A stretch of DNA of 64,000 nt from positions 452,701-516,700 of the forward strand of contig CAWBGE010000010.1 of assembly GCA_963788185.1 (NCBI GenBank), given 5' to 3'. Position 1 is the first letter of the stretch, and each line of letters starts with the position of its first letter. Source of the stretch: CAIWHR01 sp963788185 (GTDB taxonomy: Bacteria; Pseudomonadota; Gammaproteobacteria; Burkholderiales; Casimicrobiaceae). The translations under genes were made by a program, and so were the position numbers. The notes beneath the pieces are model-generated. The model was not told the DNA's origin and searched no databases. It saw only the letters and a program-made list of their open reading frames with translations. Shown here one piece after another: positions 38,013 through 46,869 of the stretch.

Positions 38013-38705
38013 TCAATTTCGCGGCGGGATGGCGTGTGCGATCGAAGCGGTCGGCGTGACCGGTGTGCCGGAGGCGGCGGAGCGAATTCGTGCCCGCGCT
38101 GCGGCAGACGTCTCGTTGCCGCGCGGTGCCACGACACCCATGGAGATGATGTACTTGAGCGCGTCATCGACCGACATCTCGAGTTCGCGCGTGGCAGTGC
38201 GTGGCAGCATGACGAAATAGCCGCCGGTCGGATTGGGCGTGGTGGGAACGTAGACGCTGACGTGCTCACCGTCGAGATGGCGCGCGACGGGTTCGGCCGG
38301 CACTCCGGTCATGAAGGCGATGGTCCAGCACCCGGGGCGCGGGAACTCGACGAGCAGGGCTTTGCGAAACGCCTGGCCCTGATCCGAAAGCACGGTGTCG
38401 CTGACCTGCTTGACCGACGAATAGATCGACTTGACGAAGGGAATGCGGCCGAGCAGTCCCTCCCAGAAGCGGATCAGCCGCTGCCCGAGAAAATTGGCGG
38501 CGACGATGCCGGTCAGGAGGAGGATCGCAAACGAAAGCACGACGCCCAGGCCGGGAATGTGGAAGCCAACCAGCGCCTCGGGTCGGGCGCCCTCCGGTAC
38601 CAGCATCAGCGTCTGGTCGAGCGTCGACACGAGAAAGTGCAGGACATAGATCGTGATGCCGAGCGGCACCCAGACCAACAGTCCGGCGACGAGATAGCGT
38701 TTCAT
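38013..38705 (-). CDS. DUF502 family inner membrane protein
   Basis: A 230-residue protein with two membrane helices (about 5-28 and 50-72) and a conserved FWEGLLGRIPFVKSIYSSVKQV stretch, typical of DUF502. The C-terminal 30 residues are Ala/Arg/Pro-rich and poorly ordered. The gene lies between fmdB (25 bp) and aspS (104 bp), an arrangement often seen in betaproteobacteria. Function unknown. Confidence 0.85.
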   Translation of the reverse strand: MKRYLVAGLLVWVPLGITIYVLHFLVSTLDQTLMLVPEGARPEALVGFHIPGLGVVLSFAILLLTGIVAANFLGQRLIRFWEGLLGRIPFVKSIYSSVKQVSDTVLSDQGQAFRKALLVEFPRPGCWTIAFMTGVPAEPVARHLDGEHVSVYVPTTPNPTGGYFVMLPRTATRELEMSVDDALKYIISMGVVAPRGNETSAAARARIRSAASGTPVTPTASIAHAIPPRN

Positions 38706-38730
38706 CGTGACGTGCGAACGGGGACGGCGC

Positions 38731-39054
38731 TCAGGAGCAGGTGTTGCATGCGCCGCTGCCGCACGCAGGCGCGGGTGCCGCCGAGTCGCTCTTTGCTTCG
38801 CTGCTTGCCGCGGCGGAGTTGTCGCCGCCGCCGGATTTGTCGGTCGCGGGTTTTCCGGTTGCGGGCTTGCCGCTTCCCTTGAAATCGGTGGCGTACCAGC
38901 CGCTGCCCTTCAGGTGGAATCCGGCTGCAGAGACGAGCTTGGTGAGCGACGGTGTCTCGCAGGCCGGGCAGACGGACAGCGGCGCATCGGAGAATTTCTG
39001 CAGGGATTCGAGTTCGTGTCCGCAGGCGGTGCAGCGATATTCGTAGATGGGCAT
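38731..39054 (-). CDS. FmdB-family zinc ribbon protein
   Basis: A 107-residue putative regulatory protein. The N-terminal zinc ribbon has YRCTACGHELE and VCPACETPSLTK (two CxxC pairs), followed by the family block FHLKGSGWYATDF. The tail has two GKPAT-type repeats and ends with a cluster of Cys (ACGSGACNTCS), which could bind a metal. ATG 39054 (MPIYEYRC) is the classic family start. A TATAAT on the minus strand at 39117-39112 probably drives this operon. Confidence 0.9.
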   Translation of the reverse strand: MPIYEYRCTACGHELESLQKFSDAPLSVCPACETPSLTKLVSAAGFHLKGSGWYATDFKGSGKPATGKPATDKSGGGDNSAAASSEAKSDSAAPAPACGSGACNTCS

Positions 39055-39111
39055 GGAAACCTCGTGCAAGGCTGTCGGAGCGCGCGACAAAGCGTTTGAT
39101 TAAAAACGAAT

Positions 39112-39117
39112 ATTATA
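39112..39117 (-). promoter_or_regulatory. -10 element of the fmdB-aspS operon
   Basis: A perfect TATAAT on the minus strand 58 bp upstream of fmdB in an A/T-rich patch unusual for this GC-rich region. I could not match a good -35 hexamer. Confidence 0.5.
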
Positions 39118-39313
39118 GCGTATCCCGGCGGGTACGCGGGCATCGCGTCGACGCAGGGTCGCAAACAGCAGGCGGTGAAAGACCGACGCAGCCGCAGGAT
39201 TGGCGATCCCGGTCCCGGTGTCGCCCGAATGCGCTCCTCCGCGCTGCCTCAAGCTGGCTTAGACTGACGGCTCGGCATGTTGTCGTCGATCGGTGCGTAG
39301 AGGAGAGCCAGGC

Positions 39314-39721
39314 ATGGCGGTCACCCTGTGGTTTGTCGCGGCAGGTGCAGTGCTTCTGGTGGAGTTGCACAGTGGAACGGTGTACCTGCTTGCCATCGCG
39401 TTTGCCGCCGGTTCGGCCGGCGTGATGGCGTTGCTCGGCGCCGAACCGACCGCTCAGCTCGCGGTTGCAGCGATCGCCGGCACCGCCGGATGCTACGTGG
39501 CGCACGGCGTGCGCAAGCGCCAGGCGAAGCTCAACCGGCCCGCGATCACGGGCGAAGTCGGCCAAACGGTCGTTGTGGTCAAGCCGGGAGCGACCCCGCG
39601 CGTCAGTTGGCGGGGAAGCGAGTGGGATGCTGTCCTGGCGGATGGCTCGAGCGCTGCGATCGAGGACCGTCTCAGAATCCAAAGGCAGGAAGGCAATCGC
39701 CTCGTGCTCACGCGCAGTTGA
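39314..39721 (+). CDS. NfeD-like membrane protein
   Basis: A 135-residue short NfeD (NfeD1b type): two or three membrane helices within 1-72 and a C-terminal OB-fold of about 60 residues (RPAITGEVGQTVVVV...RLRIQRQEGNRLVL). In this family it works with the SPFH protein encoded next door in membrane-domain organisation. ATG 39314 is preceded by GAGGAGAG. The gene precedes the SPFH gene by 41 bp, forming a two-gene operon. Confidence 0.88.
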   Translation: MAVTLWFVAAGAVLLVELHSGTVYLLAIAFAAGSAGVMALLGAEPTAQLAVAAIAGTAGCYVAHGVRKRQAKLNRPAITGEVGQTVVVVKPGATPRVSWRGSEWDAVLADGSSAAIEDRLRIQRQEGNRLVLTRS

Positions 39722-39762
39722 TGTCCGCAGGGTGAACCCTGTCCACACGGAGATGCGCCATC

Positions 39763-40698
39763 ATGGAAAGCCTTGTCGTAACGCTGGTTGTCGTCGTTGT
39801 CGTGTTCGCGGTGGCCGCCAATACGATTCGCGTCGTGCCGCAGCAGTCTGCGTATGTCATCGAGCGGTTCGGTCGCTATCAGGCCACGCTGATGGCGGGC
39901 CTGTGGACGATCCTGCCCTTTGTCGACCGCGTGGCGTACAAGCATTCGTTGAAGGAAGTTCCGCTCGATATCGAGCCACAGGTCTGCATCACCCACGACA
40001 ATACGCAGGTGCAGATCGACGGCATCCTCTACTTCCAGGTCACCGACGCGAAGCTTGCTTCGTACGGGACGTCGAACTACGAATTCGCCATCGTGCAACT
40101 GGCCAAGACGACGCTTCGGTCCGAGGTCGGGAAGCGCGACCTCGACAAGCTGCTCGAGGAGCGGGCGACCATCAACGTGTCGGTAGTCGCAGCATTGGAC
40201 GAGGCGTCGATGGGATGGGGCGTCAAAGTGCTGCGCTACGAGGTCAAGGACATCACGCCGCCCGCCGAGATTCTCCGGGCGATGCAACTCCAGATCACCG
40301 CGGAGCGCGAAAAGCGGGCGCTCATCGCCCGGTCGGAAGGGCAACGACAGGAGCAGATCAACCTGGCCGAGGGACACAAACAGGCGGCGATCGCCCAATC
40401 GGAAGGTGCGAAGACGGCAGTCATCAACAAGGCACAGGGGGACGCGCAGAGCATCGAGCTTGTCGCGAACGCGACGTCGGCGGCAATACGCACGGTCGCC
40501 GAAGCAATTGCCGGGCAGGGTGGAATCGAGGCGACCCAGTTGAGGGTGGCAGAACAGTATGTGGCAGCGTTCGCCAATGTCGCCAGGACGAGCACCACCG
40601 TTGTGGTGCCCGCAGATCTTGGCAATATGGCCGGTCTCGTCACGTCGGCCATGTCGATCGTGACGCGTGCCCGGCCGGGTGGAACTCCGCAGGCGTAG
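39763..40698 (+). CDS. SPFH/band 7 membrane protein (QmcA/stomatin type)
   Basis: A 311-residue protein with one N-terminal membrane helix (5-22), the SPFH domain (about 25-190, VPQQSAYVIERFGRYQ and VQIDGILYFQVTD) and a coiled-coil rich in Glu, Ala and Gln (about 180-260) that drives oligomer ring formation in this family. Acts as a membrane scaffold; partners in other bacteria include FtsH-type proteases and NfeD. Confidence 0.92.
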   Translation: MESLVVTLVVVVVVFAVAANTIRVVPQQSAYVIERFGRYQATLMAGLWTILPFVDRVAYKHSLKEVPLDIEPQVCITHDNTQVQIDGILYFQVTDAKLASYGTSNYEFAIVQLAKTTLRSEVGKRDLDKLLEERATINVSVVAALDEASMGWGVKVLRYEVKDITPPAEILRAMQLQITAEREKRALIARSEGQRQEQINLAEGHKQAAIAQSEGAKTAVINKAQGDAQSIELVANATSAAIRTVAEAIAGQGGIEATQLRVAEQYVAAFANVARTSTTVVVPADLGNMAGLVTSAMSIVTRARPGGTPQA

Positions 40699-40781
40699 CG
40701 GCGCGCAGCTGAAGAGCGCGTGCTCGGCGCTTGACGCTATCTCACCGTTCGTCCTGAGCCCGAACGGAAGCAGCGACCGGT

Positions 40782-41435
40782 TCAGTCGCGACGGGCCAGC
40801 GTCAGGGCTGCGACGACCATCGCCACGAAGAACACGAAGGTCCAGGAGGGAATCGCCAGGCCGAGGAACAGCCAGCCCTGTTCTGCGCACTCGCCGCTGC
40901 CTTTGAGCACCTTGCCGATCACTTCGGTCAGCGGCAGCGTTTCCAGCATGTAATTGAGGCTCATGCCGCATGCAGCGACTGCCCCTTTGGGCTGCGCCTG
41001 TATCCAGACGTGCCAGGCCGCCAACGCCGCGCCGGCCGAGCCCACGACGAGCGTCAGCCCACCGTACACGGCTGCGCCGACCCACCCCGGATTGTGGATC
41101 GCGGCCACGAGAAAGATCACGCCGATCGCGATGACGGCGATGCGCTGGAACACGCAAAGCGGGCACGGCTCGAGGCCCAGGCCGTGCTGCAGCCACAGCG
41201 CCCAGCCGATCAAGCCCATGCAGACCAGTGCGCCCAGCACGTAGGCCGGGCGGCGCCGGGGCAGCAGGATCAGCGCCAGCGCGACGGATCCGAGAGTGGC
41301 GACCGACATGCGGTACGCGGTCTCGGCGAGCGACGGTCCGGCGCCGATGAAACGCAGCAGCCATTCCTGGCCGAGCAGCGCCGCGACGACGATCAGTACG
41401 GCCCAGGGCCAGGGCAGCGCCGCGTAACGCATCAT
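40782..41435 (-). CDS. dsbB: Disulfide bond formation protein B, N-terminally extended
   Basis: Inner-membrane protein that reoxidises DsbA and passes electrons to quinone; 217 residues. The first active pair is CPLC at 91-94 in EPCPLCVFQRIAV; the second pair is formed by the Cys in AACGMSLNY and the Cys in GSGECAEQGW. E. coli DsbB has its first pair at 41-44, so this protein carries about 50 extra residues with one or two additional membrane helices at the N-terminus. ATG 41435 is used; a shorter form is possible but has no clear start. The likely partner is a DsbA protein such as that at 14865-15614. Confidence 0.88.
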   Translation of the reverse strand: MMRYAALPWPWAVLIVVAALLGQEWLLRFIGAGPSLAETAYRMSVATLGSVALALILLPRRRPAYVLGALVCMGLIGWALWLQHGLGLEPCPLCVFQRIAVIAIGVIFLVAAIHNPGWVGAAVYGGLTLVVGSAGAALAAWHVWIQAQPKGAVAACGMSLNYMLETLPLTEVIGKVLKGSGECAEQGWLFLGLAIPSWTFVFFVAMVVAALTLARRD

Positions 41436-41510
41436 CGAACGTCGCGCACGGGCGCGGTCGTGCAGACTGGAAGGGCGGGAGCGAGTGTGTCTTCCATGCG
41501 ATTGCCGCGA

Positions 41511-42422
41511 TCAATTCCAGCCGGGGTTGGCATTGTACGGGAAGTCGTTCGAGATGCGGCGCCCCGACGAAATGCGGTTGTTGAGACCGTGCGGCAGCGT
41601 CGGATAGTCGCCCGGGCCGAAGGTGCGGCACTCGCCGCGGAAATTGGCATCGCTGCAGAAGATCCAGTAGCCCCTCTCGACGCGCAGCGACGAGGCGCGA
41701 TCGTTGAAGCCGGTGCTGTCGAGGTTGGGCATGTACTCGTTGACGACGAACGAGCGCCCCGAGAGGTTGCCGCTTTCGTACAGCATCGTCCGGTTGCCGC
41801 TGCCCCAGTTGCCGGGGCCGCCCCACCCACTGCCGGCGTCGCCACTGCCTGCGGGTCGCAGCGAACTCAAGCGCGACGACAATGCGCCAAGACTGGCGTA
41901 GCGGCCGGGACCGTAGCTCTGACAGCCGCCGCCGAAGTTCGCATCGGCGCACAGTTCCCAGGTGCCGCCATGCACGACCATCGACTGTGCGCGATCGTTG
42001 AAGCGGCCGTCAAGGTTGGCTATCGGCGCGTTGACCGGCATCTGGGCACCGCCGAAATCGATGTAGTCGTAGAGCGTGACACGGGAACCGCCGCCGTTGC
42101 CGCCGGACCAGCCCACTTCGCGGGCCGATGAGACACGATCGTTGAGCCCCATCGCGCCAAGCGACGGGTAATCGCCGGGGTTGAGCGTCACGCAGCGGCC
42201 GCGAAAGAATGCGTCCGGGCACAATTGCCACGCGCTGCCGCGAATGACGACCGACGACGCGCGATCATTGAACGAAGTGTCGCCGAGATTGGAGATCGAG
42301 CCCGTGTAATTGAACCGGCGCCCGCCAAAATTGTCGTTCTCGAAGAACGTTATCTCGCTGGCCAGGGCCGTTGCGGCGCCGGACGTTGCGAAAATCATGG
42401 CGATGAACAGCAGCGATCGCAT
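41511..42422 (-). CDS. Secreted beta/gamma-crystallin family protein with three domains
   Basis: A 303-residue exported protein: signal peptide 1-22 (ending ATALAS), then six Greek-key motifs in three pairs. Repeats start ITFFENDNFGGRRF, VTLYDYIDFGGAQM and MLYESGNLSGRSF, each followed by FNDRASS or a close variant, then a half with Cys pairs (WQLCPDAFFRGRC, WELCADANFGGGC, WIFCSDANFRGEC). A Gly/Trp-rich linker separates domains two and three (about 193-210). Members bind calcium weakly or act in envelope stress in other bacteria; no function is assigned here. Start ATG 42422. Confidence 0.87.
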   Translation of the reverse strand: MRSLLFIAMIFATSGAATALASEITFFENDNFGGRRFNYTGSISNLGDTSFNDRASSVVIRGSAWQLCPDAFFRGRCVTLNPGDYPSLGAMGLNDRVSSAREVGWSGGNGGGSRVTLYDYIDFGGAQMPVNAPIANLDGRFNDRAQSMVVHGGTWELCADANFGGGCQSYGPGRYASLGALSSRLSSLRPAGSGDAGSGWGGPGNWGSGNRTMLYESGNLSGRSFVVNEYMPNLDSTGFNDRASSLRVERGYWIFCSDANFRGECRTFGPGDYPTLPHGLNNRISSGRRISNDFPYNANPGWN

Positions 42423-42683
42423 TGTGGCTTTCTCCGGTGCATTGCGTGCAAATGGAGCGGAGATTTTACCCCGATCGCCGCTTGCGCGCGGGGGATGGCC
42501 CGGCTGGCGATCGCGTCGGCTGCCCGGCACGCCGACCTCACACGGTGCAACGACGAAGCGAGCAAGCCTTGCCGACCCGGGCGTTAGCCTGCAACATGCG
42601 CTCCTTGCCCGGAAGGAAGCGCGGGTCCGTCCGATCGTCATCCTTTCCGAGCGCGTCTCCGATCCCCATTGAAGGTGGCTGCC

Positions 42684-45600
42684 GTGTCTGCGGAGCGATC
42701 CCGAAACTCTCCTCGCCGCCCTGCCAAGCCGTTGGCGGGGCACGCGCTGCTCGAGAGCGGAGAAGCCGACAATCTGTCGTCGCTGTCGCAGCGCAAGCTC
42801 GACTCGCTGGGGTTGCCGCTGGCCTACGTGGACCGCAAGCAGCGCTATCGCTTCGCCAATGCGGCTTTCTGCGAGGCACTGGGCCGCCGCCACAGCGACG
42901 TGATCGGCTGTCAGGTCGCCGACGTCGTCGGCCGCGACATCTATCCGCTCTACCAGGCCTACCTCGAGGCCGCGCTCGACGGCGAGCCCAGCGGACACGA
43001 GCGGCAGCTGGCAACGCCGGGTCGCGCCCCGATCTGGATCCGCGTCGACTACTCTCCCGACCGCGGAACCGACGGCGAAGTTCGCGGCGTCATTGTCTCC
43101 TACGCCGATGTCGACAGTCTCAAGCGCCTGGAACTCGAGGCGGGCCAGCGCGAACATCAATTGCGCCTAATTGCCGACAACATTCCCGATCCCATCGTCT
43201 ACGTCGACGCGCAACGGCGCTATGCATTTGCCAACGAGGCGTTTCTGAACCTCACCGGACTTCCGCGCGATCAGGTGCTTGGTCATCTGCCGGTGGAGGT
43301 GATCGGCAGAAATCTCGATCTCGATCTGCGTCCCAAGGTCGAGCAGGCGTTCGCGGGCGAAACGGTGCGCTACGAGCGAACGCTGCGGGATGCGCAAGGT
43401 CGTGAGCGCCACCTTCATGGTCGGATGGTTCCGGATCGTGATCGCGACGGCACGATCCGGGGCCTGTACATCGTTGCGCACGACGTCACCGAGCTAAAGG
43501 AGGCGCAGGCTGCGCTGGCCACGCGCGAGTCGCAGCTGCGCGCCATCATGGATGGCGTCCCGGCACCGGTGGCCTACATCGACCGCGACGAGCGCTGCCA
43601 TTACGTGAACCGGGCGTTCCTGCAGTATTTCGGCCTTTCGCCTGACGAGGTCGTGGCGATGCGTCTGCGCGACGTCGTCGGGGAGGCGATCTACCAGAGT
43701 GCGCAGTCGATGATCTCCCGGGCCCTGGGGGGTGAGCCGACGTCCTTCGACCGGCTGGTCCCTGGCGCCGGAGGCGTCCGTCGATGGATGACGCTTCGCG
43801 TGGTTCCGGACGTCGGCGTCAAGGCCGAAGTCCACGGTGCCTTCGTGCTCATGAACGACATTCATGGCCTCAAGCAGGCACAGGAAGCGTTGCGCGCGTC
43901 GGAAGGCGAACTGCGCCTCATCATGGACAACGTGCCTGCGCGCGTGTCCTACATCGATTCCGATCGAAGGCTCCGGTTCGTCAACCGGCACAACGAGGAG
44001 TGGCTGGGTGCGAGTCGCCGCGATCTCGCCGGGCGGCCCGTGCATGAAGTGCTCGGCGCGGCGCGGACGCTTCAGCTGCAGCCGTTCTTCGAGCGGGTAC
44101 TCGATGGCGAGATTGTCTCGGCCGAGATTCCGCTGGTGCAGCCGGACGGGGAGTTGCGCTGGGAGTCGGTGCACTACGCGCCCAACCGGGATGCCGACGG
44201 CAAGGTCCACGGCATCTACGCAGTGCATACCGACATCCACGATCAGAAGCGCAACGAGGAGGCGCTGCGGCGGGCGAACTGGATGCTGTCGTCGCATATC
44301 AGCAACACGCCGCTCGCGGTGCTGGAATGGGACCGGAGCAGGTGCCTGGTACGCTGGTCGCCGCAGGCCGAGCACATCTTCGGCTGGCGTTCCGAGGAAG
44401 TGCTGGGCATGGCCATCGACAGTCACCGCCTGGTCCATGAATCGGACCGCGAGGATGTGGCGCGGGTTCTCGGCCGGCTCATGAGCGGGGAAGAGCCGCG
44501 GGCCACCGGGCTCACGCGCAATCATCGCAAGGACGGCAGCACGATCTGGTGCGAGTGGTACCACTCCTGCCTGCGCGACGACCACGAGCAGATCGTTTCC
44601 ATTCTTTCGTTCGTTCAGGATGTGTCGTCGCGCATTCGCGCCGAGGAGCGCCTGCAGCACCTCGCCACCCGCGACGCGCTGACGGGTCTGCCGAATCGGC
44701 TGCTGCTCCACGAGCGGCTGACGCAGGCGATCGCGAAAGCAAGGCGGACGGGTCTGCGCGTCGGCGTGTTGTTCATCGATCTCGACCGGTTCAAGAACGT
44801 CAACGACACGCTTGGCCACCGCGTCGGTGACGAGCTGCTGAAGCTGGTGACGCAGGCTCTGTCGGAGGCGCTGCGCGAAACCGACCTCCTCGCGCGCCTG
44901 GGCGGCGACGAGTTCATGGTCGTCGTCGAGGAAGTCGAGGATCCCGAAGTTCTCGGACAGATCGCAAAGAAGCTCCTCGATGCCGTTGCGCAGCCCTTTG
45001 CGGTGGCAAGCCACGACATCTACGTGACGTCGTCGATCGGCATCAGCGTCTACCCCGACGATTCGGACGACTCCGAAGAGCTGCTGAAACATGCCGACGT
45101 CGCCATGTACCGGTCGAAGGAACTCGGACGCAACACCTTCCAGTTTCTCGACGCCGATCTCGCCGCGCGCCGCCTGCGCCAGCACACGCTCGAAACGGCG
45201 CTGCGGCTCGCGCTGAAGGCCGATCGCCTGGCATTGCATTTCCAGCCGATCGTACGCATTGACGACGGCAGCGTTGTCGGTGCCGAAGCGCTTCTTCGCT
45301 GGACCGACCCGGAACACGGCAACGTCGCGCCGCGCGTGTTCATTCCGCTGGCAGAGGAATCGGGACTCATCCACGCACTCGGGGAGTGGGTGGTCCGGCA
45401 GGCGGCGCGCCAGTGCGCCTGCTGGCGCCGCGCGGGCATTCCACTAGTCGTGTCGATCAACCTGTCGGCGGGGCAGTTCTATCGCGAGGATCTCGCGCAG
45501 CGGATCTCGGACATCGTGCGCGACGAGGGTTGCACGCCGTCGTGGCTGGAACTCGAGGTGACGGAGACAAGCCTTCTGCACGACCTCGATTCGATCCGAA

Positions 45601-45956
45601 AGGTGCTGCAGGCGCTGCGCAACGACGGCTTCGCCGTCGCGATCGACGACTTCGGCACCGGATATTCTTCGCTGACGCACCTGAAGCACTTCCCCATCGA
45701 CACGCTCAAGATCGACATTTCGTTCATCGCCGACATCGAGACCGATCCGGGTGATGCCGCCATTACCGAGGCGATCATCGGCCTCGCGCGGGGCCTTGGG
45801 CTCACCGTCGTCGCCGAGGGTGTCGAGACGATCAACCAGCGCGACTTTCTCGCGGCGCGCGGGTGCCACCTGTTCCAGGGCTACTGGGCGAGCCCGCCGT
45901 TGCCGGTCGTCGAGTTCGAGGACTTCATGCGCCGGATGCCGACGCGGACACGCTGA
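42684..45956 (+). CDS. Five-PAS diguanylate cyclase/phosphodiesterase (GGDEF-EAL)
   Basis: Cyclic-di-GMP signalling protein of 1090 residues with no membrane segment. Five PAS domains in tandem (about 35-150, 160-280, 285-405, 410-525, 535-650) lead into GGDEF (about 660-820) and EAL (about 835-1085). The cyclase motif GGDEF at about 740 is intact, and RETD five residues before it is a full inhibitory I-site. The phosphodiesterase motif EAL at 868 and DDFGTGYSS are intact, so both activities are possible. Start codon uncertain: GTG 42684 has GAAGG 8 bp upstream; TTG 42669 is an alternative. What the PAS domains sense cannot be told. Confidence 0.92.
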   Translation: MSAERSRNSPRRPAKPLAGHALLESGEADNLSSLSQRKLDSLGLPLAYVDRKQRYRFANAAFCEALGRRHSDVIGCQVADVVGRDIYPLYQAYLEAALDGEPSGHERQLATPGRAPIWIRVDYSPDRGTDGEVRGVIVSYADVDSLKRLELEAGQREHQLRLIADNIPDPIVYVDAQRRYAFANEAFLNLTGLPRDQVLGHLPVEVIGRNLDLDLRPKVEQAFAGETVRYERTLRDAQGRERHLHGRMVPDRDRDGTIRGLYIVAHDVTELKEAQAALATRESQLRAIMDGVPAPVAYIDRDERCHYVNRAFLQYFGLSPDEVVAMRLRDVVGEAIYQSAQSMISRALGGEPTSFDRLVPGAGGVRRWMTLRVVPDVGVKAEVHGAFVLMNDIHGLKQAQEALRASEGELRLIMDNVPARVSYIDSDRRLRFVNRHNEEWLGASRRDLAGRPVHEVLGAARTLQLQPFFERVLDGEIVSAEIPLVQPDGELRWESVHYAPNRDADGKVHGIYAVHTDIHDQKRNEEALRRANWMLSSHISNTPLAVLEWDRSRCLVRWSPQAEHIFGWRSEEVLGMAIDSHRLVHESDREDVARVLGRLMSGEEPRATGLTRNHRKDGSTIWCEWYHSCLRDDHEQIVSILSFVQDVSSRIRAEERLQHLATRDALTGLPNRLLLHERLTQAIAKARRTGLRVGVLFIDLDRFKNVNDTLGHRVGDELLKLVTQALSEALRETDLLARLGGDEFMVVVEEVEDPEVLGQIAKKLLDAVAQPFAVASHDIYVTSSIGISVYPDDSDDSEELLKHADVAMYRSKELGRNTFQFLDADLAARRLRQHTLETALRLALKADRLALHFQPIVRIDDGSVVGAEALLRWTDPEHGNVAPRVFIPLAEESGLIHALGEWVVRQAARQCACWRRAGIPLVVSINLSAGQFYREDLAQRISDIVRDEGCTPSWLELEVTETSLLHDLDSIRKVLQALRNDGFAVAIDDFGTGYSSLTHLKHFPIDTLKIDISFIADIETDPGDAAITEAIIGLARGLGLTVVAEGVETINQRDFLAARGCHLFQGYWASPPLPVVEFEDFMRRMPTRTR

Positions 45957-45981
45957 GCGCGGGCCGCGCGCCGAGGCGGCC

Positions 45982-46794
45982 TCAAAGCGTGGTGAGCCAG
46001 CGCAGAACCTCTCGCGCCGGTTGCTTCCAGGAGAGATCGAGCATCAGCATGTGCGCGAGTCCCGGCAGGATCAGTGCCTCGACGCCATGATGGCGGGCCG
46101 TGGCGCTGACCTCGTCGGGCGTGCATATGCGATCGCCGGCGGCACCGAGCACGAGCACCGGAATGCCGCCCCGCTCCGGCAGCTGCCAATGCAGGCGCAG
46201 CGACAGATCGAGCAGGGCGCGCGGCGATTCGAGACACAGGTGGCGACCTGCCTCGACGAGAACATCGGGGTCCACGCGGTCGCTGAAGTAGAGCGGCCGC
46301 AGGGCCTCCAGCATGCTGTTGTCCATCCGCTCGGGATCGAACTGGCTCATCTGCAGGAGGTAATCCGGCCGCTGGGTCGCCAGGCGCGTCGCCATCGGAA
46401 GCAGGCCCGCCGGGGGTACGGGAGCGAGCAGCGCGGCCGCGCGCACCGGGTGGACACCCATCAGCCGCTCGATCACCGCTGCGCCCATCGAGTGCCCGAT
46501 GAGGATGGGCGGTGCGGAGAGCGTGCTGGCGACGCGCTCGACGTCGGCTGCGTAGTCGTCGAGGCCGGTGACGAACAGGGTCTCGTGGCCGCCGGAGGCG
46601 CCGTGGCCGCGCAGGCTCAGCGCGTAGGCTGCGTAGCCGTGTTCGGCGAAGTAGGGCAGGAAATACGGCTCCCAGCACCAGCTGTCACAATAGCCCCCGT
46701 GGACGAAGAGCAGCGGGGGCTTGCGGCCATTGTTGCCGCTGGCGCGTGCCGGCAGGCGCGAGCGAAGCTCGAGGCGCGTTTCGGAGGGAAGCAT
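45982..46794 (-). CDS. Alpha/beta hydrolase
   Basis: A 270-residue serine hydrolase fold: oxyanion loop FVHGGYCDSWCWEPYF near 30-45, nucleophile elbow GHSMG near 99, and a C-terminal GLAHMLMLD with the catalytic His. A probable catalytic Asp lies in GAAGDRICTPDEV. Substrate unknown; a lysophospholipase or esterase role is possible but unsupported. It converges with the GGDEF-EAL gene and is divergent from the uracil-DNA glycosylase. Confidence 0.83.
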   Translation of the reverse strand: MLPSETRLELRSRLPARASGNNGRKPPLLFVHGGYCDSWCWEPYFLPYFAEHGYAAYALSLRGHGASGGHETLFVTGLDDYAADVERVASTLSAPPILIGHSMGAAVIERLMGVHPVRAAALLAPVPPAGLLPMATRLATQRPDYLLQMSQFDPERMDNSMLEALRPLYFSDRVDPDVLVEAGRHLCLESPRALLDLSLRLHWQLPERGGIPVLVLGAAGDRICTPDEVSATARHHGVEALILPGLAHMLMLDLSWKQPAREVLRWLTTL

Positions 46795-46869
46795 CGGAAG
46801 GGATCCGGCGTGGGAGTGAACGGTGCGACAGCGGCGATGGTCGCGGACGGACGAACGAAAAGTGATAGG

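Noticed and set aside
40741..40780. CCGTTCG/CGAACGG hairpin between the SPFH gene and dsbB as terminator
   Set aside because: The stem is only 7 bp and no T-run follows on either strand; it resembles a short dispersed repeat more than a terminator.
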